DNA of 14,198 nt, from positions 1 to 14,198 of the forward strand of contig CAUZEA010000131.1 in the NCBI GenBank assembly GCA_963578605.1, written 5' to 3'. This DNA is from JAKVCB01 sp963578605 (lineage in GTDB: Bacteria; Planctomycetota; Planctomycetia; Pirellulales; Lacipirellulaceae). This document shows positions 1 to 6,974 of the stretch, piece by piece. The position numbers and the translations under genes were made by a program. Numbering within the stretch: position 1 is the first letter of the stretch; each line of letters begins with the position of its first letter. The notes under the pieces are model-generated. The model did no database searches and was not told where the DNA came from. It saw only the letters and a list, made by a program, of their open reading frames with translations.

Positions 1-2
1 TG

Positions 3-1304
3 ATGGAGCGGGTCGTTGGTCGCAAGCTTCGGTCTGACCTTATGATCCTGGTTTTTACCTTGACTGCAACCGTCGCCTGCATGGCCTCCCGGATCGAGGC
101 AACCGAACCCGATTGGAATCAATTCCGTGGCCCCTACGGCACTGGACGAAGCGGCGTGGCAGAGCCACCCATCCATTTCGACCATGATCTCAATGCCCTC
201 TGGAAGACACCCATCCATGGCAAAGGTTGGTCGTCGCCTGTCGTCTGGCGAGACCAGGTCTGGATAACAACAGCTCCGGAAGATGGCACGAAGCTCCACG
301 CGGTTTGCATTGATCTAGAAACCGGTGAAATCAAACACGACATCAGGGTCTTTGATATCCCTTCTCCCGAATTCTGTCACCCATCGAACAGCTATGCCTC
401 GTGTACACCGTTTATCGAAAAAGGGCGTATCTACACCCATTTCGGGACCTACGGAACGGCCTGCCTTGATACCCAATCGGGTGATTTGATCTGGCAGCGA
501 AGAGACCTGCATTGCGATCATTATCGCGGACCCGCATCATCACCCGTCGTGCATGGCAATCTACTGCTGATACACTTTGACGGCGTTGACATCCAGTTCG
601 TCGTCGCCCTGGACAAACGGGACGGCAAAACGGTTTGGAGGCGCGACCGCGATATCGACTACGGGACATCGGTCGGTGACAAGAAAAAAGCTTTTGGTAC
701 ACCGTTGTTAATAGAAGTTGGTGGCTGCTGGCAAATGATCAGCCCTACCGCTGTGGCCACCATGGCTCTCGATCCAGCAACGGGTGAGAAATTCTGGCAG
801 ATGTACCATGGGGGCATGAATGTCGCAGCACGTCCCCTTTACGAAAACAACCTGCTTTACATTACCGCTGGATCGGGCAACACGAGTTTGGTTGCCATGC
901 ACCCCGACGGTCGCGGAGATGTTACCCAAACGCATATCGAGTGGAGTACGGGAAAAGGTGTTCCGAGCCGCTCATCCCCGTTGATCGTCGACGGCCGGCT
1001 CTACATGGTGAACGACGGTGGAGTTGTCACATGCCTCGATGCACGAAATGGGAAACGCCTTTGGAGCAAGCGGCTAGGTGGTGAATATTGGGCATCTCCG
1101 GTGGCTGCCGGAGGGCATATCTACCTGCTGAGCAAGAGCGGGCTCGTCACGGTCATCAAGGCTGGCCCCAAGTTTGAAGAGCTGGCCGAAAACCAGTTTC
1201 CCGCGGGATTCAACGCCTCACCGGCGATTTCTGGTAACAGCCTAATCCTCCGCAGTTTTACCCATCTCTATCGTATTGGAGCAAAGAACTCCGGGGAATT
1301 TTAA
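3..1304 (+). CDS. Secreted PQQ-like beta-propeller repeat protein
   Basis: This 433-residue protein looks like a secreted or periplasmic beta-propeller of the PQQ-binding-like (BamB/quinoprotein-like) group common in planctomycetes. Seen in the sequence: a basic start (RKLR at about residues 7-10), a hydrophobic stretch at about 14-28, and a likely cleavage site near residues 30-35. The mature part opens with the WNQFRGP motif (about 38-44). Blade-like repeats follow, each with a G-x-x-x-W pattern: GDLIWQ, GKTVWR, GEKFWQ and GKRLWS. I see no cofactor or catalytic site, so a binding or scaffold role is as likely as an enzyme. The ATG lies two bases inside the window, so its ribosome site cannot be judged and an upstream start is possible. 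The stop is clear. A beta-helix-like coding remnant follows almost directly. The family call is firm; the cellular role is unknown. Confidence 0.85.
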   Translation: MERVVGRKLRSDLMILVFTLTATVACMASRIEATEPDWNQFRGPYGTGRSGVAEPPIHFDHDLNALWKTPIHGKGWSSPVVWRDQVWITTAPEDGTKLHAVCIDLETGEIKHDIRVFDIPSPEFCHPSNSYASCTPFIEKGRIYTHFGTYGTACLDTQSGDLIWQRRDLHCDHYRGPASSPVVHGNLLLIHFDGVDIQFVVALDKRDGKTVWRRDRDIDYGTSVGDKKKAFGTPLLIEVGGCWQMISPTAVATMALDPATGEKFWQMYHGGMNVAARPLYENNLLYITAGSGNTSLVAMHPDGRGDVTQTHIEWSTGKGVPSRSSPLIVDGRLYMVNDGGVVTCLDARNGKRLWSKRLGGEYWASPVAAGGHIYLLSKSGLVTVIKAGPKFEELAENQFPAGFNASPAISGNSLILRSFTHLYRIGAKNSGEF

Positions 1305-1315
1305 CTTCGCAATTA

Positions 1316-1429
1316 GACTGCCTGGTCGATCCCGAAAGTGGCGACTTCAGCCTGCATCCTGACTCAGCTGCATTCGAAATGGGATTTCACCCTCTCGACA
1401 TCCACCGAATTGGCATCCGGCCAAGATAA
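1316..1429 (+). pseudogene. 3' remnant of a parallel beta-helix-type protein gene
   Basis: Just after the beta-propeller gene, frame 2 reads about 36 codons that look like real protein and end in TAA at 1427-1429. The segment contains VDPESGDFSLHP, then GFHPLDIHRIGIRP. I recall planctomycete right-handed parallel beta-helix proteins ending in a similar pattern (GDF-x-L, S-x-A, G-F-x-P-x-D, then G-x-R). There is no start codon or longer open frame in front, and the codons before about 1316 overlap the end of the previous gene and do not fit the pattern. I read it as the tail of a decayed or deleted gene. It could be chance, but pattern and stop position fit well. Confidence 0.5.
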
Positions 1430-1518
1430 TGGGTCTCAGCGATCCACCACTCGGTGAGTAGGAGGGCTCGGAAAAAATTGCCTGCGTAAAACTGCGGCCT
1501 CGTGCGATCTGCAGTCAA

Positions 1519-1549
1519 GAGGTGCCCGCACGGTACCTGCGGGCACCTC
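1519..1549 (-). terminator. Perfect 12-bp hairpin after the 448-residue gene
   Basis: A perfect 12-bp inverted repeat (GAGGTGCCCGCA at 1519-1530 and TGCGGGCACCTC at 1538-1549) has a 7-base loop. It lies 21 bases past the stop of the minus-strand gene that ends at 1571. The stem is GC-rich, but no T-run follows on the minus strand, so it is a transcript-end or stabilising hairpin rather than a classic intrinsic terminator. Confidence 0.5.
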
Positions 1550-1570
1550 CAAACCATGCGTCTGCGGCGA

Positions 1571-2917
1571 TTAAGGTTTGTCGTTGGACCTGGATTTGTC
1601 ATTGAACCTCGCTTCGCTGCTTTCGCCGAACCAATGGGCGTACGCCTCAAAATCTCTCCGCTCGCTCTCCCACTGGTCGAGGGTCTGGTAGAGCGAAAAG
1701 GCAAAGTCATCCTCCATATGACTGGCATCAAGATGAAGGAAAACGGGCTTGTCGTCGGCAACCATCGCCTGACAAATCGGGCAATCGCAATCAATCATCG
1801 CCTCTTTGCCAAACAGAGCCACGGGAAGGCGAGCCCGTTCGGTGGCGATAATCTGAACCGGTGTGCGACCGCTCAATTGGGGGTGCTCCGGCCAGTGGAG
1901 CCATTCTTGTTGCAGTTTTGCAATGGCGGCGACCTCGGTCCGCTCATCGACCAATAAAGCCGCCCGCCCGGCCGCTGCCTTCGCCGCCGAGTGTTCCTTC
2001 ATGTCAACGATGGCAGTTCCAAAGTCGAACCCGTCCACCTCCACTGGCAGGGAACTCGCGTGTCGCTGAAATTCACCGACAGGTTTCACCCGATCCCAGC
2101 AAACCTCAAGCAGATACCGCACCAGGTCATAGTACAGCACGATCTCGTTGGTCCCCCAACCCGCCAAACGGAATGCTGGTGACTGACGGAGCACCCCTGG
2201 AGGACACTTCCCCACGCGAGACCACCGTATCGCCTGATGCTCAATATCACGATCAATGTGCTCCTGGCACCGCAGCATAACGTCTCGTGGAGACTTACCC
2301 TGCAAGTCGTCGCGTGGCGACATTAACCACCGGGTGTGAATTTCCGGAATCGCCTGTCGACGCGAACCTGCCGCGGCGCGAACCGCCGGCACCACGAAAC
2401 TAGCCAGCTTGTCATAAATCACCGTGCGAACATCCAGTGACGGATCGACTGGGCAAGGTGGCTTGCCCCGCTGCTGCTGGCAACAAGAAATCGTCGGATA
2501 CCAGTCACCCACGTCATCGATAATGATCCAGTCGTCATCCAAACAAAATGGCACGGGGATATCGGTTGCCGACGAACCATCGTGCCACTGAACCACTCCG
2601 TGACGACTCGGCAAAAAGCAAGAATTCTCACTTGCGACCCGTCGCGCTGCCAGGTCGATACATACGACTCCTACCTGCCGACGCCGGGTGCTGACTCCCG
2701 GCTGAAAAGACCCCAAGCCAGGGGTACGCCGATCCACCTCCTGATACCGTCCCAACGCCTGCTCGAGATCGTCGATCGTCATGGGATCCGACGACAATGC
2801 TGCGACCAGGCGCAGGGCCACGCACCCAGGGACCGATCCATGAACCGTTCGCTCTGGGTCGGCCACATTCAACATGACTTCACTCATGGCAACTTTACTC
2901 ATGGCAACTTCACTCAT
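1571..2917 (-). CDS. Hypothetical protein with CxCxxC cluster and a duplicated W-L...L-x-G-x-[ST]-P motif
   Basis: I do not recognise this 448-residue protein. It has no signal peptide or membrane segment, so it is probably cytoplasmic. An acidic, aromatic stretch (DDDWIIIDDVGDWYP) lies near residue 130. A similar motif occurs twice: WLMSPRDDLQGKSPRDV near 197-213 and WLHWPEHPQLSGRTPVQI near 339-356. It recalls the L-x-G-x-x-P pattern of Xre/MbcA/ParS toxin-binding domains, but that likeness is weak. Near the C-terminus, CDCPIC (377-382) followed by FLHLDASH could bind a metal. A longer reading starts at GTG 2926, but I chose the ATG at 2917 because GGAG (2929-2926) sits 8 bases before it. 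Three more in-frame ATGs lie in or beside short tandem repeats. The gene has its own promoter and lies downstream of the DUF6428 gene on the same strand. Confidence 0.8.
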   Translation of the reverse strand: MSEVAMSKVAMSEVMLNVADPERTVHGSVPGCVALRLVAALSSDPMTIDDLEQALGRYQEVDRRTPGLGSFQPGVSTRRRQVGVVCIDLAARRVASENSCFLPSRHGVVQWHDGSSATDIPVPFCLDDDWIIIDDVGDWYPTISCCQQQRGKPPCPVDPSLDVRTVIYDKLASFVVPAVRAAAGSRRQAIPEIHTRWLMSPRDDLQGKSPRDVMLRCQEHIDRDIEHQAIRWSRVGKCPPGVLRQSPAFRLAGWGTNEIVLYYDLVRYLLEVCWDRVKPVGEFQRHASSLPVEVDGFDFGTAIVDMKEHSAAKAAAGRAALLVDERTEVAAIAKLQQEWLHWPEHPQLSGRTPVQIIATERARLPVALFGKEAMIDCDCPICQAMVADDKPVFLHLDASHMEDDFAFSLYQTLDQWESERRDFEAYAHWFGESSEARFNDKSRSNDKP

Positions 2918-2922
2918 CGCAT
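2885..2922 (-). repeat. 15-bp tandem repeat at the start of the 448-residue gene
   Basis: About two and a half to three copies of a 15-bp unit (ACTTCACTCATGGCA on the plus strand, with one or two changes per copy) cover the start of the gene. In protein they give M-S-E/K-V-A/M repeats. Each unit carries an in-frame ATG, at 2917, 2902 and 2887, so gain or loss of one unit would keep the frame and the start. Only the first ATG has a well-placed GGAG. Confidence 0.75.
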
Positions 2923-3086
2923 TCACTCCGTTTTAACAGCAGGGCATCCCACACAACGGGTCGCAAGACAAACTGGCACCAACGGTGGGGAAGCACCCCA
3001 GACGCATGCCGCGCTGGCCCGCCGCTTCGGAGCGGCCTGTGAGGCGACCAGACACGATCGATCGGCCCGAGGGTTGCTGAACGGAA

Positions 3087-3118
3087 GATAGTATATATTT
3101 GTACACTATCTCGTACAA
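3087..3118 (-). promoter_or_regulatory. Promoter with overlapping dyads, probable operator
   Basis: On the minus strand, TTGTAC (3118-3113), a 17-base spacer and TATACT (3095-3090) form a sigma-70-like promoter, giving a start near 3083 and a leader of about 165 bases before the 448-residue gene. Two dyads overlap it. One is TTGTAC-N8-GTACAA on the plus strand (3099-3118, perfect arms). The other is GATAGT...ACTATC (3087-3110), with 9 of 12 positions matching. A repressor bound here would block RNA polymerase. Which regulator family would bind is not known; BlaI/CopY-type sites also use TACA/TGTA, but the match is loose. Confidence 0.5.
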
Positions 3119-3198
3119 CTGTGTTTTCTGCCTGAAAATAGGGCGGGGGCCAGCGGGAAAAGACGCGGAAAAAGACCCTGTTCAGAGCCGGCGAGCGG

Positions 3199-3666
3199 TC
3201 AGCAGCAGCCCGATTCCCGATCGCAGGGGTCCCCGGTCAAGACCGAGAGGGCCGGGATCCCGCATTGATCGGGGGCCAGGCAGGCTGTCTGCTTTGATTT
3301 CAGCTCAAACGTCAACCGATCCGGAAAAACAGCGTGGTCGGAAACGGCGTAGCTGCCGATGGTCTGCTGTTGGTATTCCACCTCAACCGGCAGAGACTCA
3401 TCGAGTTGAAGCACAGCTGCTTTACTGAGGATGGCGTGGAGTTTTTCGGCAGTCAGGCGGTGGTCAACATCGTTGGCAACGTAGATCTGCAAATTACAAA
3501 CCTGGTGGTTGCGACGTGTTGCTCCGCAGTCGACAAAGTCTTTGGTCACTTTCCCGACTTCGGTCACATGAAAATGCGGCTCAATCTGCCCTCCCGCTAA
3601 AAACTCAAATCGGACCGCGTGACCGGCATATTGGTGGAGAACCGCCTTGAATTCACGAAGTGTCAC
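3199..3666 (-). CDS. DUF6428 family protein with cysteine-rich tail
   Basis: This 155-residue protein matches what I remember of the DUF6428 family. It opens with MTLREFKAVL, then PHFHVTEVGKVTKDFVDCG (about residues 29-47), then NDVDHRLTAEKL (about 65-76) and LPVEVEYQ. The tail is rich in cysteine: CLAPDQC, then DPCDRESGCC at the end. That tail is typical of family members I recall beside arsenic-resistance genes, so thiol binding of a metal or metalloid is a reasonable inference; the function is unproven. No arsR, arsC or arsM is visible here. The start is GTG, supported by AAGGGA at 3681-3676, 9 bases upstream, and by the family's usual MTLxEF opening. The 448-residue gene follows on the same strand, but a separate promoter lies between them. 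Confidence 0.8.
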   Translation of the reverse strand: MTLREFKAVLHQYAGHAVRFEFLAGGQIEPHFHVTEVGKVTKDFVDCGATRRNHQVCNLQIYVANDVDHRLTAEKLHAILSKAAVLQLDESLPVEVEYQQQTIGSYAVSDHAVFPDRLTFELKSKQTACLAPDQCGIPALSVLTGDPCDRESGCC

Positions 3667-3710
3667 GGTTGCAATTCCCTTGGAATGATCAGCAAATTAA
3701 AGGTGGGGTT

Positions 3711-3740
3711 CACCAGGAAACTCTACGCCCTTTCCTGGTG
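3711..3740 (-). terminator. Perfect 10-bp hairpin after the SYLF gene
   Basis: CACCAGGAAA (3711-3720) and TTTCCTGGTG (3731-3740) are perfect inverted repeats with a 10-base loop. The hairpin sits 41 bases past the stop of the SYLF gene and about 45 bases before the DUF6428 start. The minus strand after it reads AACCCCACCTTTAATTT, which is not a clean T-run, so termination is likely but not certain. Confidence 0.5.
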
Positions 3741-3780
3741 CGTCGCAACAGACTGTAAGCCCCTGACCGAGGGTCGTTCG

Positions 3781-4845
3781 TTACTGCGGTTGCGGCACCG
3801 CTGGAGCGGGCGGAGGTGGCAACGACAACCTGCTGCTCGTGCCATTGAGAACTTCGTAATAATGCCTCAACAAACCGTAGGTGGAGCGAAACCGGGGCTG
3901 ATCCGCCAGATTGCGATAGAGGGGATTGGTATTTACGGTCTCGAATCGCGCCAGTGTTTGATCCAGCGCTTGCCGCGATGGATGTGGACCATTGGTGAAC
4001 ACCTCTGCCGGTAACGCCAGATACGTCCTCCATTGGGGGTCAAGAATTTCGTAAAGTTCCGGCGCAATGCGTGCCAGTTGATTTCGCAACGTGTCTGCCT
4101 CACTCATCGCAGGTGTCGCAAATTGCGGGCCAGGTTGGGTGTAGTTAGTTGGGCTCACAATGGGAGGACCGGCGGCAGGCATTGAACGAGCGGCAACCTC
4201 CTGGACCAGTTGCGTCGCCGCTGCCGGGATCACTGCTGGATGCCCAGGGGTCTGGCTTTGATAATAAACCGCATTCGCGAACTGATCGACGCGAATCACC
4301 GACCCGTCAATGGAAACCCCCAGAAAAACACCACGGCTGCGGGAGTAAGAGTAAATCTCCGCCTGGAGCCGGGCATTGGTGGCCGCCGACGCCTGACGAC
4401 CAACCGGTCCGGCTGCAACAGCTGCATCAACACCGATAGTAAAGGTACCCGATAATATTCCTTGAATACTCTTGCGCGTGGTAAACACAAGCACGATATC
4501 GGTCGATTGAACTCCTATCTGCCAACCAATATTTCCACCCGTGAGGGTAATAAATACTGGTAACTGCCAGTTACCTTGCTCGTCACGAATCAGTAAAACA
4601 CCCTTTCCAAAACGCGCACCGATAATAAAACTCCCTTTGATGACGTTCGGAATGATGGCGACTCCCTGTGCCCGGGCAAGCAATGATTCGGGAATTTGGC
4701 TCAGCGGCACCGCCATGGTTTCATGAAAGACGGCCTCGGCCGCCCTCACGGTCTGGTCTTCTTCCATCTGGCCATGACATCGGGAGGCTACCTGAACGGA
4801 AAATGCAAAAACCAAAATCACCAGCCACGAAGTTGAACGTCTCAT
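3781..4845 (-). CDS. Secreted SYLF-domain (Ysc84-like) lipid-binding protein
   Basis: The 354-residue product carries a SYLF (DUF500/Ysc84) domain, a family linked to binding of membrane lipids; the bacterial role is poorly known. Seen: a Sec signal at about residues 1-25 (RRSTSWLVILVFAFSVQVAS), then the SYLF domain at about 33-200. The domain has AQGVAIIPNVIKGSFIIGARFGKGVLLIR, written here in full as positions 59-87, with the key AIIP, G-A-R-F-G-K-G and GGNIGWQIG elements, and ends near IRVDQFANAVYY. Beyond it comes a linker rich in P and A, a probable helical segment (about 248-335) and a proline-rich tail. This makes it longer than a bare SYLF protein. The cysteine at residue 23 lacks a proper lipobox. 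The ATG is clear, but no strong ribosome site precedes it. I see no link in function to its neighbours. Confidence 0.88.
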   Translation of the reverse strand: MRRSTSWLVILVFAFSVQVASRCHGQMEEDQTVRAAEAVFHETMAVPLSQIPESLLARAQGVAIIPNVIKGSFIIGARFGKGVLLIRDEQGNWQLPVFITLTGGNIGWQIGVQSTDIVLVFTTRKSIQGILSGTFTIGVDAAVAAGPVGRQASAATNARLQAEIYSYSRSRGVFLGVSIDGSVIRVDQFANAVYYQSQTPGHPAVIPAAATQLVQEVAARSMPAAGPPIVSPTNYTQPGPQFATPAMSEADTLRNQLARIAPELYEILDPQWRTYLALPAEVFTNGPHPSRQALDQTLARFETVNTNPLYRNLADQPRFRSTYGLLRHYYEVLNGTSSRLSLPPPPAPAVPQPQ

Positions 4846-5557
4846 GGAATTGACATCTCTTTTACCTGGTTAGACTATGGGCAAAATTCACATGTCGAAT
4901 ACAAGTACCGCAGGACGCTGGTCAAGGTGACCTGCCGTGCGATCATAGCGCGTTTGCAAGTTTTGGGTCAACGACACTCGTGGAGAACGGAACCAAAGTG
5001 GCGAAATTCTCGGGAAAACCGCTGCGACCACTGATTGTCCTGTGAGAAGATCGCTCCACGACGCCAGCAGTCGATCTGTCCGGGACCCGCTGTCTATGAC
5101 GAAGGAGGACTTCGGCGCCCTGGCGTGAAAGAGGAAAGATTCACGGATTGTGGCGCCAATGTGCTTCGTAGAACTGACGGTCAACGGTTGCCAGTTCTTC
5201 GATGAGTGGTCCGATGGTTTAGAAAATGGTCGGCAGAAATGGCGGTCATGCCGGTAATATTCAAGATTGTTTAACCCCAAGTCGCTGCAAAGAGAAAAAC
5301 CAAATCGCTCTGGAGAAACCCCAACAAAAAGTTATACTGTGAGAATCGCATGCGAGGGTGCGTGGCAGGACAGGGTGCGTGGCAGGACGTGGCAGGACAT
5401 TGTGGCAGGACATTCAAGTCCGTGACGGGGCCCATAACCGCGCCCACGGTCTGATAGACTCGCTTGTTAAGATCACGAAACTTCAACGTTTACTTGCAAA
5501 GTGAGCAAAAATCGAATAGATGCAAATGTAGTTTACGGATAAGGAGCCTTTAACATC
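4846..5557. other. Long intergenic stretch without a convincing gene
   Basis: About 710 bases between the divergent SYLF and alcohol dehydrogenase genes. Two minus-strand open frames (4888-5280 and 5271-5486) exist, but neither has a recognisable family, a good ribosome site or protein-like composition. The stretch contains the GTGGCAGGAC repeat cluster at 5362-5411. A weak plus-strand promoter-like pair lies near its end (TTGCAA 5494-5499, 17-base gap, TAGATG 5517-5522). I see no tRNA and no mobile element end. Confidence 0.5.
5362..5411. repeat. Four copies of GTGGCAGGAC
   Basis: The 10-mer GTGGCAGGAC occurs at 5362-5371, 5379-5388, 5389-5398 and 5402-5411. The first two copies share the longer unit GGGTGCGTGGCAGGAC, and the last two are followed by ATT. 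Uneven spacing suggests several small duplications rather than a regular array. Its role is unknown. Confidence 0.8.
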
Positions 5558-5632
5558 ATGGAGGTACTCACGGTACGAAAGGAAGTCGCTTTCGATTGCC
5601 GCATCAGCATCGGGCGCAAAGCACACCCATAA
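5558..5632 (+). CDS. Possible 24-codon leader ORF before the alcohol dehydrogenase
   Basis: An ATG at 5558 has AAGGAG 11 bases upstream (5541-5546), a better ribosome site than the main gene has. It opens a 24-codon frame, MEVLTVRKEVAFDCRISIGR plus KAHP, ending in TAA at 5630-5632. The stop lies 44 bases before the alcohol dehydrogenase ATG, in another frame. It could be a regulatory leader peptide, a small protein, or the ribosome site of a decayed gene start. I do not recognise the peptide. No runs of one amino acid point to classic attenuation. Confidence 0.35.
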   Translation: MEVLTVRKEVAFDCRISIGRKAHP

Positions 5633-5676
5633 AGACCCACGTACTTCGCCACCTTCTAACACGCCGTGAACATATT

Positions 5677-6849
5677 ATGAGCACTCTCACCGTCGCCAGC
5701 CGAAGGTCTCGTAGCTCCTCAGCAGAAAACCGCGTTTTCACCCATCATGTCCCACCGGTCACCATGGGCTGCGGGGCCGTGGAAGAATTACCCGCAATTC
5801 TGTCTTCGTTTGGATCAAAGATATTTGTCGTGACCGACCCAGGCGTCGCCCAGCAACCGTTCTTTGATCTCCTCCTGGTAAACCTGCACAACAACGGCTT
5901 TCAAACAAGCCTGTTTCAGGACGTCCTTCCTGACCCACCAGTCGACGTGTTTGAGACTTGTGCGGTACAAGCTTTAGAATTTGGACCATCGTGCTTTCTC
6001 GGAATTGGCGGAGGTAGCGCACTGGACGTGACCAAGATCGTCGCCGTACTGGGGAAACATGACTGCGCACTCCCATCGTTGTTTGGCATCGACCAGGTTC
6101 CTGGGCGTGGCGTACCTTCGGTCCTGGCCTCGACCACGGCCGGTACCGGTAGCGAGGTGACCCCGATCGCGGTGGTTTCGGACGAAGAAAACCAGTTAAA
6201 AAAAGGGATCGTGAGTGATCTTCTGGTGGCCAATCACGCGGTGGTGGACCCATGCCTTTGCGAAACGCTGCCGGCCTGGCCAACCGCCTACACTGGGATG
6301 GATGCGCTGACCCATGCGATCGAGGCCTACACAAACCAATACCGAGTCCCTCTGATCGACGGGTATGCACTCGAGGCAATTCGGCTGATTGCCAGCAACC
6401 TGCCGACCGCCTGTCACCACGGTTCCGACCTGGCCGCCCGCTATGCAATGTCGCGTGCCAGCATGTTTGGCGGGATGTGCCTGGGGCCGGTCAATACGGC
6501 CGCCGTGCACGCACTGGCGTATCCACTGGGAGGCCGCTTCAAAGTGCCTCATGGTGTGGCGAATTCTCTCCTGCTGCCCCACGTGATGGAGTTCAACATG
6601 CCGGCCGTTGCCGAGTGCTACCAGATCGTTGCCGAGGCCATGGGCCGGGGCGATGGAGATGCGGTCGCCGCCGTTGAAGAACTCTCTGCCGAGGTGGGGA
6701 CCAACCGCGCCATGGCCGAATTTGGTGTCACCCAGGCCGACCTCCCCGCCATGGCAGCCGACGCGATCCAGGTGACTCGATTAATGAGGAACAACCCGCG
6801 GGAAATGTCCGAGCAAGACGCCCTGGCCATTTATCAGGCAGCACTGTAA
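5677..6849 (+). CDS. Iron-containing alcohol dehydrogenase
   Basis: A 390-residue NAD(P)-dependent alcohol dehydrogenase of the group III, iron-activated family, oxidising an alcohol or reducing an aldehyde in the cytoplasm; the substrate cannot be read from the sequence. Seen: the nucleotide-binding motif GIGGGSALDVTK (109-120), STTAGTGSEVTP (152-163), and the metal ligands D209 and H213 in GMDALTHAIEAY, H278 in NTAAVHALAYPLGG, and H292 in VPHGVANSLLLPH. Spacing of these four agrees with FucO/DhaT-type enzymes, and the length is normal. A TTG at 5596 would add 27 residues, but I chose the ATG at 5677 because family members start close to there. The ribosome site is weak. A short ORF with a strong site lies just upstream. 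The gene converges on the inositol monophosphatase-family gene, and no aldehyde dehydrogenase or microcompartment gene is nearby. Confidence 0.93.
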   Translation: MSTLTVASRRSRSSSAENRVFTHHVPPVTMGCGAVEELPAILSSFGSKIFVVTDPGVAQQPFFDLLLVNLHNNGFQTSLFQDVLPDPPVDVFETCAVQALEFGPSCFLGIGGGSALDVTKIVAVLGKHDCALPSLFGIDQVPGRGVPSVLASTTAGTGSEVTPIAVVSDEENQLKKGIVSDLLVANHAVVDPCLCETLPAWPTAYTGMDALTHAIEAYTNQYRVPLIDGYALEAIRLIASNLPTACHHGSDLAARYAMSRASMFGGMCLGPVNTAAVHALAYPLGGRFKVPHGVANSLLLPHVMEFNMPAVAECYQIVAEAMGRGDGDAVAAVEELSAEVGTNRAMAEFGVTQADLPAMAADAIQVTRLMRNNPREMSEQDALAIYQAAL

Positions 6850-6974
6850 CCGGTCAGGCAGCCCTGTATTCGCCAAAACTGACCTGCCAGTGACACGAGG
6901 CGGCAAGCACCTACTCGGCTGAACTGATTGCAGGGTCCCAATCGCCGCAACCCCAAGGTGATGGCTGGTGGCCT

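Noticed and set aside
1571..2917. Reading the 448-residue protein as an Xre/MbcA/ParS-type antitoxin
   Set aside because: Only a loose L-x-G-x-x-P likeness; the protein is far longer than such antitoxins and no RES-type toxin gene is beside it.
2933..3118. 61-codon minus-strand frame in the leader of the 448-residue gene
   Set aside because: It would need a TTG start lying on the promoter -35 element itself, so it would not be transcribed as a whole.
3099..3428. 109-codon plus-strand frame opposite the DUF6428 gene
   Set aside because: Arg/Pro/Ser-rich shadow of a well-supported gene on the other strand.
4888..5280. 130-codon minus-strand open frame in the long gap
   Set aside because: No recognisable family, no ribosome site and composition unlike the neighbouring proteins; not convincing as a gene.
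5271..5486. 71-codon minus-strand open frame across the GTGGCAGGAC repeats
   Set aside because: The frame is partly made of the repeat and has no family likeness or clear start signal.
6852..6884. Weak inverted repeat GGTCAG...CTGACC between the convergent dehydrogenase and phosphatase genes
   Set aside because: Only 6 bp with a 21-base loop and no T-run; too weak to call a terminator.
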